Source: Clostridiales bacterium (GTDB taxonomy: Bacteria; Bacillota; Desulfitobacteriia; Desulfitobacteriales; Desulfitobacteriaceae). Taken from it: a stretch of DNA of 9,702 nucleotides. The stretch lies in the NCBI GenBank assembly GCA_027357125.1, contig DAHVVW010000046.1:1-9702 (forward strand), given 5' to 3'. Shown piece by piece: positions 1 to 7,131 of this stretch. The notes beneath the pieces were generated by a model. It searched no databases, was not told where the DNA came from, and saw nothing but the letters and a program-made list of their open reading frames with translations. The translations under genes and the position numbers were made by a program. The first letter of the stretch is position 1, and each line of letters starts with the position of its first letter.

Positions 1-1
1 T

Positions 2-460
2 TTAGTGCTTCAGCTCTGTCTGTCCAACGACTTCGATCTTGCGCACGCCGTCTAACGCTCCCAGCCCTCCTAAAAGGTTTTCCGGCGTATCAGCCATCCC
101 TGCTGTCTCGATTGAGATGGAAACAGCAGCAATCCCTTGCAAGGGAATCCCCTGATTAATCGTCAGGATATTTCCTTTCAGTGATGCGACAAAGTTCAAG
201 ACATGAGATAATATTCCGGCTCTGTTCTCTAAGATCAGGGAGACGGTGATGATTTTTTCGCGGCTGGCTTCATAAAACGGAAAAACCCCGTCTTTGTATT
301 TATAGTAAGCGCTACGGCTAAGCCCGACACTTTCAACGGCATCATTGACCGTCGCCACGTCCCCTTTGGCCAAAAGCTCTTTAGCCCGGGCAGTCTTGAG
401 AATAGCCTCGGGTAAAATATCCTTACTGACGATTAAAAAATCTTTGCGCCGAATTACCAC
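2..460 (-). CDS. PheB/UPF0735-type ACT-domain protein
   Basis: A 152-residue protein matching the PheB-like (UPF0735) family, small ACT-domain proteins of Firmicutes thought to sense amino acids. Residues 1-66 are a helical N-terminal part with a helix-turn-helix-like stretch around 36-57 (VNDAVESVGLSRSAYYKYKD). Residues 70-146 form one ACT domain, seen in the ITVSLILENRAGILSHVLNF start and the NILTINQGIPLQG turn. The length is normal for the family. The start is a GTG at 458-460 preceded by AGGAG with eight bases between; the nearby ATG at 463-465 is out of frame. In relatives this gene often precedes homoserine dehydrogenase and threonine genes, so a similar gene may lie beyond the left edge (inference). 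Binding of a specific amino acid and actual DNA binding are not shown by sequence. Confidence 0.88.
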   Translation of the reverse strand: MVIRRKDFLIVSKDILPEAILKTARAKELLAKGDVATVNDAVESVGLSRSAYYKYKDGVFPFYEASREKIITVSLILENRAGILSHVLNFVASLKGNILTINQGIPLQGIAAVSISIETAGMADTPENLLGGLGALDGVRKIEVVGQTELKH

Positions 461-501
461 ACCATTCGCTCCTACACTCTTATCACAACCAATATAAACT
501 A

Positions 502-530
502 ATTATAAACAATATGTAGAGCCTTAGCAA
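502..530 (-). promoter_or_regulatory. sigma-A-type promoter of the ACT-domain gene
   Basis: On the minus strand a TTGCTA -35 (525-530) and a perfect TATAAT -10 (502-507) are separated by 17 bases. This places the start of transcription near 495, about 35 bases ahead of the GTG start. No terminator hairpin is visible between the upstream transporter gene and this promoter, so some read-through from the transporter is also possible. Confidence 0.75.
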
Positions 531-534
531 TTCT

Positions 535-554
535 TGTTAGACTGATGTTAGACT
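535..554. repeat. perfect tandem 9-bp repeat upstream of the -35
   Basis: TGTTAGACT occurs at 535-543 and again at 546-554, with a GA spacer, giving an 11-bp period. It sits directly upstream of the -35 box of the ACT-domain gene and its last base touches the transporter stop codon. Read on the minus strand it is CTAACA-N5-CTAACA, the geometry of a direct-repeat site for an OmpR-family regulator. The repeat is seen directly; its role as a binding site is inference. Confidence 0.6.
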
Positions 555-1540
555 TAAATAGCCTTCGGACTGACTGCCTGAGAGCGGCGGGCGACAACGA
601 ACTTCGAGTAAAGGGATGAGAACGGAACTTGCACAAAGAAGGCTAGCGCTACCAAGAATACGACCATGCTTCCTTCATGCCCGCTGCCGAGAAGCGGTAC
701 TGCAATGCCCAAGGCCAGAGCGAGGTAGCGGACTGAGGTGCCGTAAACTACGGCAATACCGACCGGGTAATCCATGCCGCGGCTGAGCAACGTGCTGGTG
801 CCAAACATCAGGACGTAGTAGAAAAGTAGAGGGATGATCCCTTTAACCAGCAACAGCGGATTGGAGATCAGCATTGCATTAGTGTTCAGAGACATAATCA
901 AGAAGAGCACGAACAAAAGGCCAGTTGAGCTGAGTCCGGAGAACATCGGTTTAAGACCCTTGTAGTACGGCTGCCCTTTGCGCTTGATAATCATGCGCCG
1001 GGTGATATCCCCCAACACCAAGGGAATGGCAATAACAAAGAGCACGCGCATCAGAATAAAGAGCGGACCGGCGCTTAAAAGCCCTCCGGCAAATACCGGG
1101 AGCATAAACGGCAAGGCTATTATAACAACAACTAAACTAGTGGCGATGATGGATAAAGCAACTTTAAGATTTCCTTTAGCCAGCTCGGTCCAGGTCGCTG
1201 TCATACCACTGGTCGGAATCAGAGAAATTAGGATCAGGCCTAAAGCCATGTACGGCTCGTTTGCTAGGAAAATCTTGCCTAGAATATAGGCATAGAGCGG
1301 CGACAAGATAAAATTAATAATCAGGCTGGTGATGACCGGCCTTTTGTAGTTTTTAATTTCCACCACATCGCCAATCTTAAGGTTAATAAACATCGGATAA
1401 ATCATTAAAAATGAAGCCGAGGCGCAAATTACGATGTTAAATGGAATTCCGCCAAAGAAATAGCTGTTGGCCACGCCCAGAATCATGACCGTAAAAATAA
1501 GCTTAGTCAGATTTTTGCTCACGAACTTTAGAATAGGCAT
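554..1540 (-). CDS. BASS/ACR3-superfamily membrane transporter, substrate unknown
   Basis: A 328-residue, very hydrophobic protein with about ten predicted membrane helices, consistent with the bile acid:sodium symporter (BASS)/ACR3 superfamily. The segment SASFLMIYPMFINLKIGDV (41-59) and the region around 106-123 (SLIPTSGMTATWTELAKG) align by eye with conserved ACR3 segments. The ACR3 signature cysteine of the PCTAMV motif is absent: the matching position reads PTSGMT, and the only cysteine is residue 39. The conserved Glu of the later ACR3 NNFELA motif also seems replaced (about 268-278, TSVRYLALALG). It is therefore unlikely to be a standard arsenite exporter. The ATG start at 1540 follows an AAGGGGGAAAG ribosome site. 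The gene stands alone behind a promoter with a CsoR/CstR-like operator, which suggests metal or sulfur-stress control. Family assignment is fairly sure; function is open. Confidence 0.8.
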   Translation of the reverse strand: MPILKFVSKNLTKLIFTVMILGVANSYFFGGIPFNIVICASASFLMIYPMFINLKIGDVVEIKNYKRPVITSLIINFILSPLYAYILGKIFLANEPYMALGLILISLIPTSGMTATWTELAKGNLKVALSIIATSLVVVIIALPFMLPVFAGGLLSAGPLFILMRVLFVIAIPLVLGDITRRMIIKRKGQPYYKGLKPMFSGLSSTGLLFVLFLIMSLNTNAMLISNPLLLVKGIIPLLFYYVLMFGTSTLLSRGMDYPVGIAVVYGTSVRYLALALGIAVPLLGSGHEGSMVVFLVALAFFVQVPFSSLYSKFVVARRSQAVSPKAI

Positions 1541-1581
1541 CTTTTCGCTTTCCCCCTTATATTATTAATCAGCTCATACCA

Positions 1582-1600
1582 TATACCCCGTATGGGTATA
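1582..1600. promoter_or_regulatory. CsoR/CstR-type operator candidate
   Basis: A perfect 7-bp inverted repeat, TATACCC (1582-1588) and GGGTATA (1594-1600), with a 5-base CGTAT spacer. Operators of the CsoR/RcnR/CstR (DUF156) repressor family are G/C-tract palindromes flanked by TA-rich ends (TACCC...GGGTA), which this resembles closely. It lies from about +4 to +24 relative to the predicted transporter transcription start, a natural place for repression. No repressor gene of this family is in the window, so it would have to act from elsewhere. Confidence 0.6.
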
Positions 1601-1611
1601 ATCATGCTCAA

Positions 1612-1639
1612 ATTATATCATTGAATACAGCAGATGCAA
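1612..1639 (-). promoter_or_regulatory. extended -10 promoter of the transporter gene
   Basis: On the minus strand a TTGCAT -35 (1634-1639) is followed after 16 bases by a perfect TATAAT -10 (1612-1617), with TGA in front of it making an extended -10 (TGn). The expected transcription start near 1605 leaves a leader of about 65 bases that begins at the palindromic operator. Confidence 0.72.
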
Positions 1640-1698
1640 GAGGGGAAACTGACAGAAGTGTTTGAAGTTTTTAATAAATGCTATTCGGATAAAGAAAA

Positions 1699-1769
1699 CT
1701 TGGCTGGCGCCAAGCCTTAGCGAAGGCGGCTGCCTAGTTGCACTGATGCCACCCGAAAGTTATACTTTC
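1699..1769. repeat. cluster of small hairpins, possible dispersed repeat
   Basis: Within 71 bases there are four short palindromes: CTTGGC/GCCAAG (1699-1704 and 1709-1714), GCCTT/AAGGC (1714-1718 and 1723-1727), AGGC/GCCT (1724-1727 and 1732-1735) and GAAAGT/ACTTTC (1755-1760 and 1764-1769). On the minus strand the first is followed by TTTTCTTT (1698-1691), so it could also work as a weak intrinsic terminator upstream of the transporter promoter. Overlapping short hairpins in a non-coding gap resemble REP-like or degraded MITE sequence. Only one copy is present in this window, so repeat status cannot be shown here. Confidence 0.4.
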
Positions 1770-1777
1770 TGACTGGT

Positions 1778-1817
1778 AAAATAAAAGCTGCCGCCTGTCA
1801 TTCCTGGCAGCGGCAGC
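1778..1817 (-). terminator. intrinsic terminator of the six-gene operon
   Basis: GCTGCCGC (1787-1794) and GCGGCAGC (1810-1817) form an 8-bp GC-rich stem that can extend inward by TGTC/GGCA past a bulged base. On the minus strand the stem is followed by TTTTATTTT (1786-1778). It lies about 35 bases beyond the stop codon of the wall-binding-repeat gene and should end the operon transcript. Confidence 0.88.
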
Positions 1818-1850
1818 CTTCACAAACAATCCTTAAAGAATGAATGGGTA

Positions 1851-3437
1851 TTAATGAGCCAACAGCTTTTGCAGTTGTTGTTCGAGGTCATAACTGACAG
1901 CCGAAGTATTTCCTATGATAGTTGAGGTTGAGATATATCCTTTATTGTATAGCAGAAATGTACTAATCGTTGAAGGGAGGTTTTTAGACGGTACCGCCAC
2001 GATAAAGCCTCCCGTCTTTGCAGCCAGGGCCGCAGTTGGCAAGGCATCTGCAAACGGTTTGCCGCCGCCAACATCCGCAGTTGTCACTAAGGCGGAAGTG
2101 AAATACAGTGAGCTTTGGGGAGTTTGGATATTAAAATACTCTTGGAAAATCAGTTGTTCCGTCTCATAGCGATCCTGGCCGCCCAGGCGCCTGACAGTGT
2201 AAGTCTGGCTGAGGGTATCCTCTACACTCTGGCTGACCACCCCAGTCCCACCCAGAATGACCACTTCCGAAGGTTTTAACGCGGCCAGCCTTTCCTGAGC
2301 TGCAGAGGACAGCACATCTCCTTCAGTCAACAGAATCGGAATTCCCTTGGCAGCCGCAAACGCGCTGGCGGCCAAGGCATCCGGCTCTGCATAGGCGTTC
2401 GCAAGAAAAACCGTTCCCGGTGAACCAACCCAAGAGGCGACCTGGGACGCCGTCTCAGTGCGATCGGCACCGGCAATCCGTATAACCCTAAGGTCCCGAG
2501 CTGCCAGGCTTTTCTCCACATCCTCGGATAGAGCCCCGGTACCGCCGATAATCAGGACCGTTCTGGCACCAAGCGTACTAATCTCGCCCATAACCCTGGA
2601 GTCCAACGAGCCTGTCGGGGTCATCAGGATAGGGGCATCGAATTTCTTCGACAGTGGCACAGCCACCATCGCATCCGCAACCAAATCATCCCTGGTAATA
2701 ATTACGGTATTGGCACTTGTCCAGCCCTTGTGCGCGATCTCAACTGAAAGCGCCACATTGTCCGCGGCATAACTCCCGATGCGACCACCGTTTTTATAAG
2801 CGGGTTCTACCGCCAGACTTAACACCACATGTCCGCCATAAAGTATGTTTACATTTCCCATTTTAGACGGAGTCATCGAAAAGTTAAATGTACCATCGTA
2901 GAGTGTAGTATATGGTGCAGAATTGCCCCCCACTTCCGTTCCGTCAACTGTAACTGACTTCCTTCCCAAGGGATTCCCGTCCGGGTCAGTCAGCTTGACC
3001 GTGACCGTTTGCTTGGAGTTTAGGACTAAGGAACCTGTCGCAGAAACACTGGCGTTAACGACCGTAATCGTCCCGCTCGCGTCCCCCCCGTTCCCGTCGT
3101 AAATAACCAGGCTGTAATCTCCTGTTTTATCCAGGACAACATTGGATACGGTGTAATTGCCATTTGAACCGCCAATTGAATAATAAGTCACTTTGCCATC
3201 CGCATCTGAAATATAGGCTGTGACACTTCCGGAAAAGAGAGCACTATTGTCATCGTATAAAATAACATGAATCGTGTTGTTATCCCCCACGATCAGAGTC
3301 TGGTCGGAAGCGGACTGAAAGGCAAGGTAGCTCAGTGGAGGAGGGTTAACGGCCAAAGCTAGCTGGGGACTAAGCAGCAAAGCTAAAATTAGTGTGGAAA
3401 TGAATAAAGTCATTATTCTCTTTTTCTTATGATTCAC
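1851..3437 (-). CDS. secreted protein with CWB2 cell-wall-binding repeats
   Basis: A 528-residue exported protein. Residues 1-29 are a signal peptide: KKKR, a hydrophobic core, then a probable cut after ALA. Residues 32-215 hold two beta-rich segments of Ig/invasin-like character (about 36-127 and 130-211; DPDGNPLGRKSVTVDG is typical of such folds). Residues 219-528 contain three cell wall binding repeat 2 (PF04122, CWB2) units, near 222-310, 319-411 and 417-525. Their hallmarks are RIAGADRTETA and RLGGQDRYETE, VLIIGGTGALS and VVILGGTGVVS, and PDALAASAFAA and FADALPTAALAA. Three CWB2 units are known to anchor proteins non-covalently to Gram-positive walls. The start is a GTG at 3435-3437 with GAGAGGGGA upstream. 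It begins 31 bases after the permease gene with no terminator between, so it is probably co-transcribed with the exporter. The unrecognised N-terminal half could bind a ligand or another wall component. Confidence 0.9.
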   Translation of the reverse strand: MNHKKKRIMTLFISTLILALLLSPQLALAVNPPPLSYLAFQSASDQTLIVGDNNTIHVILYDDNSALFSGSVTAYISDADGKVTYYSIGGSNGNYTVSNVVLDKTGDYSLVIYDGNGGDASGTITVVNASVSATGSLVLNSKQTVTVKLTDPDGNPLGRKSVTVDGTEVGGNSAPYTTLYDGTFNFSMTPSKMGNVNILYGGHVVLSLAVEPAYKNGGRIGSYAADNVALSVEIAHKGWTSANTVIITRDDLVADAMVAVPLSKKFDAPILMTPTGSLDSRVMGEISTLGARTVLIIGGTGALSEDVEKSLAARDLRVIRIAGADRTETASQVASWVGSPGTVFLANAYAEPDALAASAFAAAKGIPILLTEGDVLSSAAQERLAALKPSEVVILGGTGVVSQSVEDTLSQTYTVRRLGGQDRYETEQLIFQEYFNIQTPQSSLYFTSALVTTADVGGGKPFADALPTAALAAKTGGFIVAVPSKNLPSTISTFLLYNKGYISTSTIIGNTSAVSYDLEQQLQKLLAH

Positions 3438-3468
3438 CGGGAAAATCCCCTCTCTTTGTATCTTTTTT

Positions 3469-4689
3469 TTACTCGTACCTTAAAGCATCGATCGGATCCA
3501 TCCCGGCGGCTTTCCTGGCCGGAAACACGCCGAACACGATCCCAATGGCCGCCGAGAAGGCAAAGGCCATTAGGACTGAAGAGGCTGAGACACTGGCCGC
3601 CATATTGAGGATTTTTCCGATCAGCTTGGAGCCGCCCCAACCAAGGATGATACCTATCCCCCCTCCCAGAATGCTCAAGACCACCGCTTCAATCAGAAAC
3701 TGCATTAAAATGTCACGCCCTTTGGCCCCGATGGCTTTGCGGATGCCTATTTCCCGTGTGCGCTCGGTCACAGACACGAGCATGATATTCATAATCCCGA
3801 TTCCACCAACCAAAAGGGAAATGGCTGCAATCCCTCCTAAGAGCATGGTCATGGTCTGGGTAACACCCTGCATGGTCTGGAGAACCTCAGCCTGATTCAT
3901 GATGGAAAAATCGTCCGGCTGCCCGGCCTGAATCGTGTGTGCCCGTCTTAAAGCCATCGTGACTTCATCTTGAGCAGTCTGCATCAAATCCGCAGACGCA
4001 GCCTCGATAAAAATCTGGCGCACATACTTATTTCCGATCAGACGCGCTTGCGCCGTCGTTATCGGGACAAAAATCATATCATCATTGTTCTGGAAGCCGG
4101 AAGAACCCTGGCTGGCCGTGACCCCAATCACCTGAAAAGGCACATTGTTAAGTTTGACAATCTTGCCCACAATATCTGCATCAGGTGAGCCCATGAGATT
4201 CTGAACCACCGTGGGGCCGACCACAGCGACCCTGGCGTACTGATCTACGTCTGCTTGGGTTAAAAATCTCCCCCGTTCCGTACTGACGCTGCGAATAGCG
4301 GCATACTCTGCGGTCGTCCCGGTCACAGTCGTTGAAGTGTTGCCCGGGCCATAGACGACCTGCGCATTCCGTCCAGCCGATGGCGCGACCGCTTTGACTG
4401 CCGAACCCACTGCTTCGATTTTGGGAATATCATTCATCGTCAAAGAATTAGCGCTACCGGCTCCTCCCCTTACTCCCCCGCTGTTCGCTTGGCCGGGGGA
4501 AACGATTAGAAGATTGGAGCCCAGTCCCTGGATCTGGGAAGTGATTTGGGCAGTTGCTCCGTTGGCGATGCCAACCATGGCTATGACCGCACTGACCCCG
4601 ATGATAATTCCCAGCATCGTTAAAATTGAGCGCAGTTTATTGGCGCGTAAAGCCCGCAAGGACACTCGTACAGATTCAAGGAAATTCAC
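3469..4689 (-). CDS. FtsX/MacB-type ABC transporter permease
   Basis: A 406-residue permease of the MacB/LolC/YknZ type, the membrane part of a type VII ABC system. After an N-terminal amphipathic stretch ([19 protein letters not shown]), helix 1 spans about 21-42. Residues 43-275 form the extracytoplasmic MacB_PCD domain, and the FtsX domain has three more helices near 281-305, 329-352 and 370-390. The conserved [22 protein letters not shown] (303-324) follows helix 2, and the protein ends with the usual [18 protein letters not shown]. Length is typical for a permease without a fused ATPase. The GTG start (4687-4689) overlaps the ATPase stop as GTGA, indicating translational coupling. Such proteins usually transmit ATP-driven movement to extracytoplasmic partners and do not form a channel. 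Likely substrates in Firmicutes are peptides, toxins or lipids; the actual one is unknown. Confidence 0.95.
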   Translation of the reverse strand: MNFLESVRVSLRALRANKLRSILTMLGIIIGVSAVIAMVGIANGATAQITSQIQGLGSNLLIVSPGQANSGGVRGGAGSANSLTMNDIPKIEAVGSAVKAVAPSAGRNAQVVYGPGNTSTTVTGTTAEYAAIRSVSTERGRFLTQADVDQYARVAVVGPTVVQNLMGSPDADIVGKIVKLNNVPFQVIGVTASQGSSGFQNNDDMIFVPITTAQARLIGNKYVRQIFIEAASADLMQTAQDEVTMALRRAHTIQAGQPDDFSIMNQAEVLQTMQGVTQTMTMLLGGIAAISLLVGGIGIMNIMLVSVTERTREIGIRKAIGAKGRDILMQFLIEAVVLSILGGGIGIILGWGGSKLIGKILNMAASVSASSVLMAFAFSAAIGIVFGVFPARKAAGMDPIDALRYE

Positions 4690-5414
4690 GATACCGCCCC
4701 TTTCACTACCTGTTCCTGAGGCTGGGCCCGCCGCGGATTGATGACTTCCTCATCCCCGACTATTTCCCCGTCCCGGAAGCGCACAATCCGCCTTGTGTAT
4801 TGGGCGATGTCCGGTTCGTGTGTGACGATCAAAATGGTGTTACCAGTGGCATGAAGTTCTTGAAAAATTGCCATGACTTCCTCACTTGAGCGCGTGTCCA
4901 AATTGCCGGTGGGTTCGTCAGCCAGAATGATAGCAGGCTTGGTCACCAAAGCCCGGGCAATGGCTACCCGCTGCTGCTGCCCGCCTGAAAGTTCTTTGGG
5001 TTTATGGTTGACCCTATCCCCCAGACCCACAGCTTTAAGAGCCTCCATCGCCTTTTGCTTTCTCTCCTTGCCCCCGACGCCGGCGTACAGCATTGGCAAC
5101 TCCACATTTTCCAAAGCAGTGGTCCTGGGCAAGAGATTGAAGCCTTGAAACACGAACCCAATTTTACGGTTGCGAATGACAGCCAGCTCGTTGCTCGAAG
5201 CCCGGGCCACATTTATTCCGTCCAAGATGTATTCTCCTTCGCTTGGAGTATCGAGACAGCCGAGAATGTTCATCATTGTGGATTTTCCGGAACCGGAAGG
5301 GCCCATGATAGAAACGAACTCCCCCGCTCCTACTTCAAGATTAACCCCGCGCAGGGCTGCAACCTCGATCTCCCCGGTGGCATAGACCTTCTGAATCCCT
5401 TTTAGTCCGATCAA
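4686..5414 (-). CDS. MacB/LolD/YknY-type ABC transporter ATPase
   Basis: A 242-residue ATP-binding subunit with every key motif intact: Walker [10 protein letters not shown] (38-46), Q-loop at Gln90 in [21 protein letters not shown], signature [15 protein letters not shown] (142-156), Walker B IILADEP (162-168) with catalytic Glu167, D-loop GNLD and H-loop His199. The sequence [15 protein letters not shown] is typical of the MacB/LolD subgroup. The last 20 or so residues are a charged tail beyond the standard fold. The start is a TTG at 5412-5414, supported by a full AAGGAGG eight to nine bases upstream; no ATG fits as well. It follows the membrane-fusion gene by 25 bases and overlaps the permease gene by 4, so the three form one tripartite exporter. 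Confidence 0.96.
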   Translation of the reverse strand: MIGLKGIQKVYATGEIEVAALRGVNLEVGAGEFVSIMGPSGSGKSTMMNILGCLDTPSEGEYILDGINVARASSNELAVIRNRKIGFVFQGFNLLPRTTALENVELPMLYAGVGGKERKQKAMEALKAVGLGDRVNHKPKELSGGQQQRVAIARALVTKPAIILADEPTGNLDTRSSEEVMAIFQELHATGNTILIVTHEPDIAQYTRRIVRFRDGEIVGDEEVINPRRAQPQEQVVKGAVS

Positions 5415-5439
5415 ATTCCGTTCCTCCTTCAGCAGTTTG

Positions 5440-7035
5440 TTACCTTCCCTGAATGGCCCGGTTAAACTGTCCTACGTTCTGTCCACTGCTGCCTGATCCC
5501 GGGAACCCGGAAGTCGAACGGTTGGTGGTGGTTGCGGAACGCACTCCGATAATAATTTCTTGGCCGTCAGTCAAGCCGATTTTCACTTCGGCGTTCGTCC
5601 CATCGTCCAACCCGATCTCCACCGGCACAAGATGAGCGTCTATTCCTGAAGGGATTGCTGCTGCAGCTGCACCTGCGCCTGCGCCTGATCTGGATTGAGC
5701 GCCGGGATTATTCTGTTGGCTCTGGGTTCCTGAAGTTTGACCGCTGCCCCTGTTGGAATTCCCACCTGTGCTTCCTGCATTTGTTCCAGTGGGCGCTGCC
5801 CCCGGTACTAAGACCATGGTGCGCTCTCCCATCCTTCTGACCGCTTCGCTGGGAATGGTGAGGACATTCTTCGCTTCGGCCAGGACAATGCCAACATTGA
5901 CATTCATGCCTGCCCGCAGGAGATCTGAAGTCTGATCAAGCTGAATTTCAGCTTTATAGGTTGTAACATTTTGAGTGCTCGTACCCTGCAAATCGACGGA
6001 AGTCACAGCACCGCTGATATGCACGTTGGGAGCGGTATCAAGCGTAATATCCGCCTTTTGTCCGCTTTTTATCTGGGCAATATCCGCCTGATCGATCACC
6101 GCATCCACCTGAAAATTTCCGGAGTCGGCGGCCAGCGTCATGATCGTGGTTTTATCCACATTTTGATTGTTTTCCACACTGACAGAAGTTATCACCCCAT
6201 CAGCAGGAGCCTTGATGATGGCATTATCCAAATTGGTCTGGGCTGTGGCCAAACTGCTTTGTGCCTGGGCGACACTGGCCTGAGCCGACAAAATGTCGGC
6301 AGACGGTTTTCCCTGTTTGTACTGGTTTACCTGTTCCTGAGCTTCTTTAAGCTTTGCCTGAGCCGCATTATACTGGGCTTCAGCGGCGGCCAAAGCCTGA
6401 GCAGCCCCTCCGTTAAGCGCGCTTTCCGCAGCCGTTAAATCCTGCTGGGCCTGAGCAAGCTTGCCCTGAGCCCCCTGAATCTGTCCGGCATCCTGTGCCA
6501 GTTGGGCTGCCGCTAAATCTTTTCCGGCCTGAGTAAGGTTCTGTTTGGCTATATTTACCTTGTTGTTCAAGTTGGCCGGGTCCGCATTCTGCCTGGCTGT
6601 AGCGAGGTTCTGTGTAGCCTGGCTCAAATTTTGCTCAGCTGTGGCCAAAGTGGAATAGACAGAAGAGTCAGCAGAACCCAGAGTTTGGTTTAATTTAACT
6701 TGAGCGATAGCCAGATTGGCTTGGGCTTGGGTTACACTCAATTGCAGGCTGTCTGTTTCTAATTGCGCCAAGACCTGTCCTTGCGTAACTCTGTCTCCCA
6801 CCTTGGCATTCAGAACAACTAGTTTTCCTCCTTGTTGAAATGACAGGGGAATTAGCTGTGGATACTTGACAGCACCGGTGGCGCTAATCACTTTCTGCAC
6901 GTCTCCGTAACGGGCTTTGCCAGGAATGGCGGAAGCGGTCACCGGTTTGGCAGTGAGCTTACTGTAACCCCAGAAACCGCCGCTCACAATAACTACTGCG
7001 GTCACTCCCAAGATGATCCACTTTTTTCTCTTCAT
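5440..7035 (-). CDS. HlyD/MacA-type membrane-fusion (periplasmic adaptor-like) protein
   Basis: A 531-residue adaptor subunit of the exporter, similar in layout to MacA/YknX. An N-terminal membrane anchor (about 7-24, after KRKK) is followed by the first half of the lipoyl domain (about 46-93, [20 protein letters not shown]). A long Gln/Ala-rich coiled-coil hairpin spans about 95-272. The second lipoyl half (275-301, [19 protein letters not shown]), a beta-barrel domain (about 303-385) and a membrane-proximal domain ([19 protein letters not shown] onward) come next. The membrane-proximal domain is split by a Gly/Ser/Gln/Ala-rich low-complexity stretch (412-460), and a second Gly/Ser-rich tail closes the protein (504-531). 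It is longer than the usual 350-420 residues because of these inserts and the long hairpin. The ATG start has AGAGGAG upstream. The first gene of the exporter set, 96 bases after the kinase. Confidence 0.92.
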   Translation of the reverse strand: MKRKKWIILGVTAVVIVSGGFWGYSKLTAKPVTASAIPGKARYGDVQKVISATGAVKYPQLIPLSFQQGGKLVVLNAKVGDRVTQGQVLAQLETDSLQLSVTQAQANLAIAQVKLNQTLGSADSSVYSTLATAEQNLSQATQNLATARQNADPANLNNKVNIAKQNLTQAGKDLAAAQLAQDAGQIQGAQGKLAQAQQDLTAAESALNGGAAQALAAAEAQYNAAQAKLKEAQEQVNQYKQGKPSADILSAQASVAQAQSSLATAQTNLDNAIIKAPADGVITSVSVENNQNVDKTTIMTLAADSGNFQVDAVIDQADIAQIKSGQKADITLDTAPNVHISGAVTSVDLQGTSTQNVTTYKAEIQLDQTSDLLRAGMNVNVGIVLAEAKNVLTIPSEAVRRMGERTMVLVPGAAPTGTNAGSTGGNSNRGSGQTSGTQSQQNNPGAQSRSGAGAGAAAAAIPSGIDAHLVPVEIGLDDGTNAEVKIGLTDGQEIIIGVRSATTTNRSTSGFPGSGSSGQNVGQFNRAIQGR

Positions 7036-7104
7036 GTCCCAATCTCCTCTTTCTTATAATCATATCCAGAGTTTCTTTTCACTATGGCCTATATTTAACT
7101 TTTT

Positions 7105-7130
7105 GCCACTTTCACTCGCAGCAAAGTGGC
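7105..7130. other. intercistronic hairpin between kinase and adaptor genes
   Basis: GCCACTTT (7105-7112) and AAAGTGGC (7123-7130) form a perfect 8-bp stem with a 10-base loop. It begins one base after the kinase stop codon. On the minus strand it is followed by AAAAAG, not by a T tract, so it is not a normal intrinsic terminator. It could be an RNA-processing or stabilising stem that sets different expression for the regulators and the exporter. Confidence 0.5.
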
Positions 7131-7131
7131 C

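Noticed and set aside
554..1540. Calling the transporter an arsenite efflux protein (ACR3/ArsB).
   Set aside because: The ACR3 signature Cys and Glu are not present and no ars genes are nearby.
1597..1602. A plus-strand TATAAT overlapping the right arm of the CsoR-type palindrome, possibly a divergent promoter.
   Set aside because: No -35 match at 16-18 bases and no convincing gene downstream on that strand; the palindrome itself explains the sequence.
1634..1720. A 28-codon plus-strand ORF (ATG at 1634, TAG at 1718-1720) inside the gap right of the transporter.
   Set aside because: No Shine-Dalgarno before the ATG, its start overlaps the transporter -35 box, and its end runs into the hairpin cluster. 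Probably chance.
1915..2772. Plus-strand open frames opposite the wall-binding-protein gene, and similar ones opposite the other operon genes.
   Set aside because: They lie antisense to well-supported coding sequence, show no recognisable domains and are explained by codon bias of the true gene.
3438..3468. A transcription break between permease and wall-binding-protein genes, suggested by the run of eight A/T bases.
   Set aside because: On the coding (minus) strand the run is A, not T, and no stem precedes it, so it is not a terminator.
7036..7104. A possible separate promoter for the exporter genes (GTGAAA with a TATGAT/TTATAA-like box on the minus strand).
   Set aside because: Spacing and matches are poor in an AT-rich gap; not enough to call.
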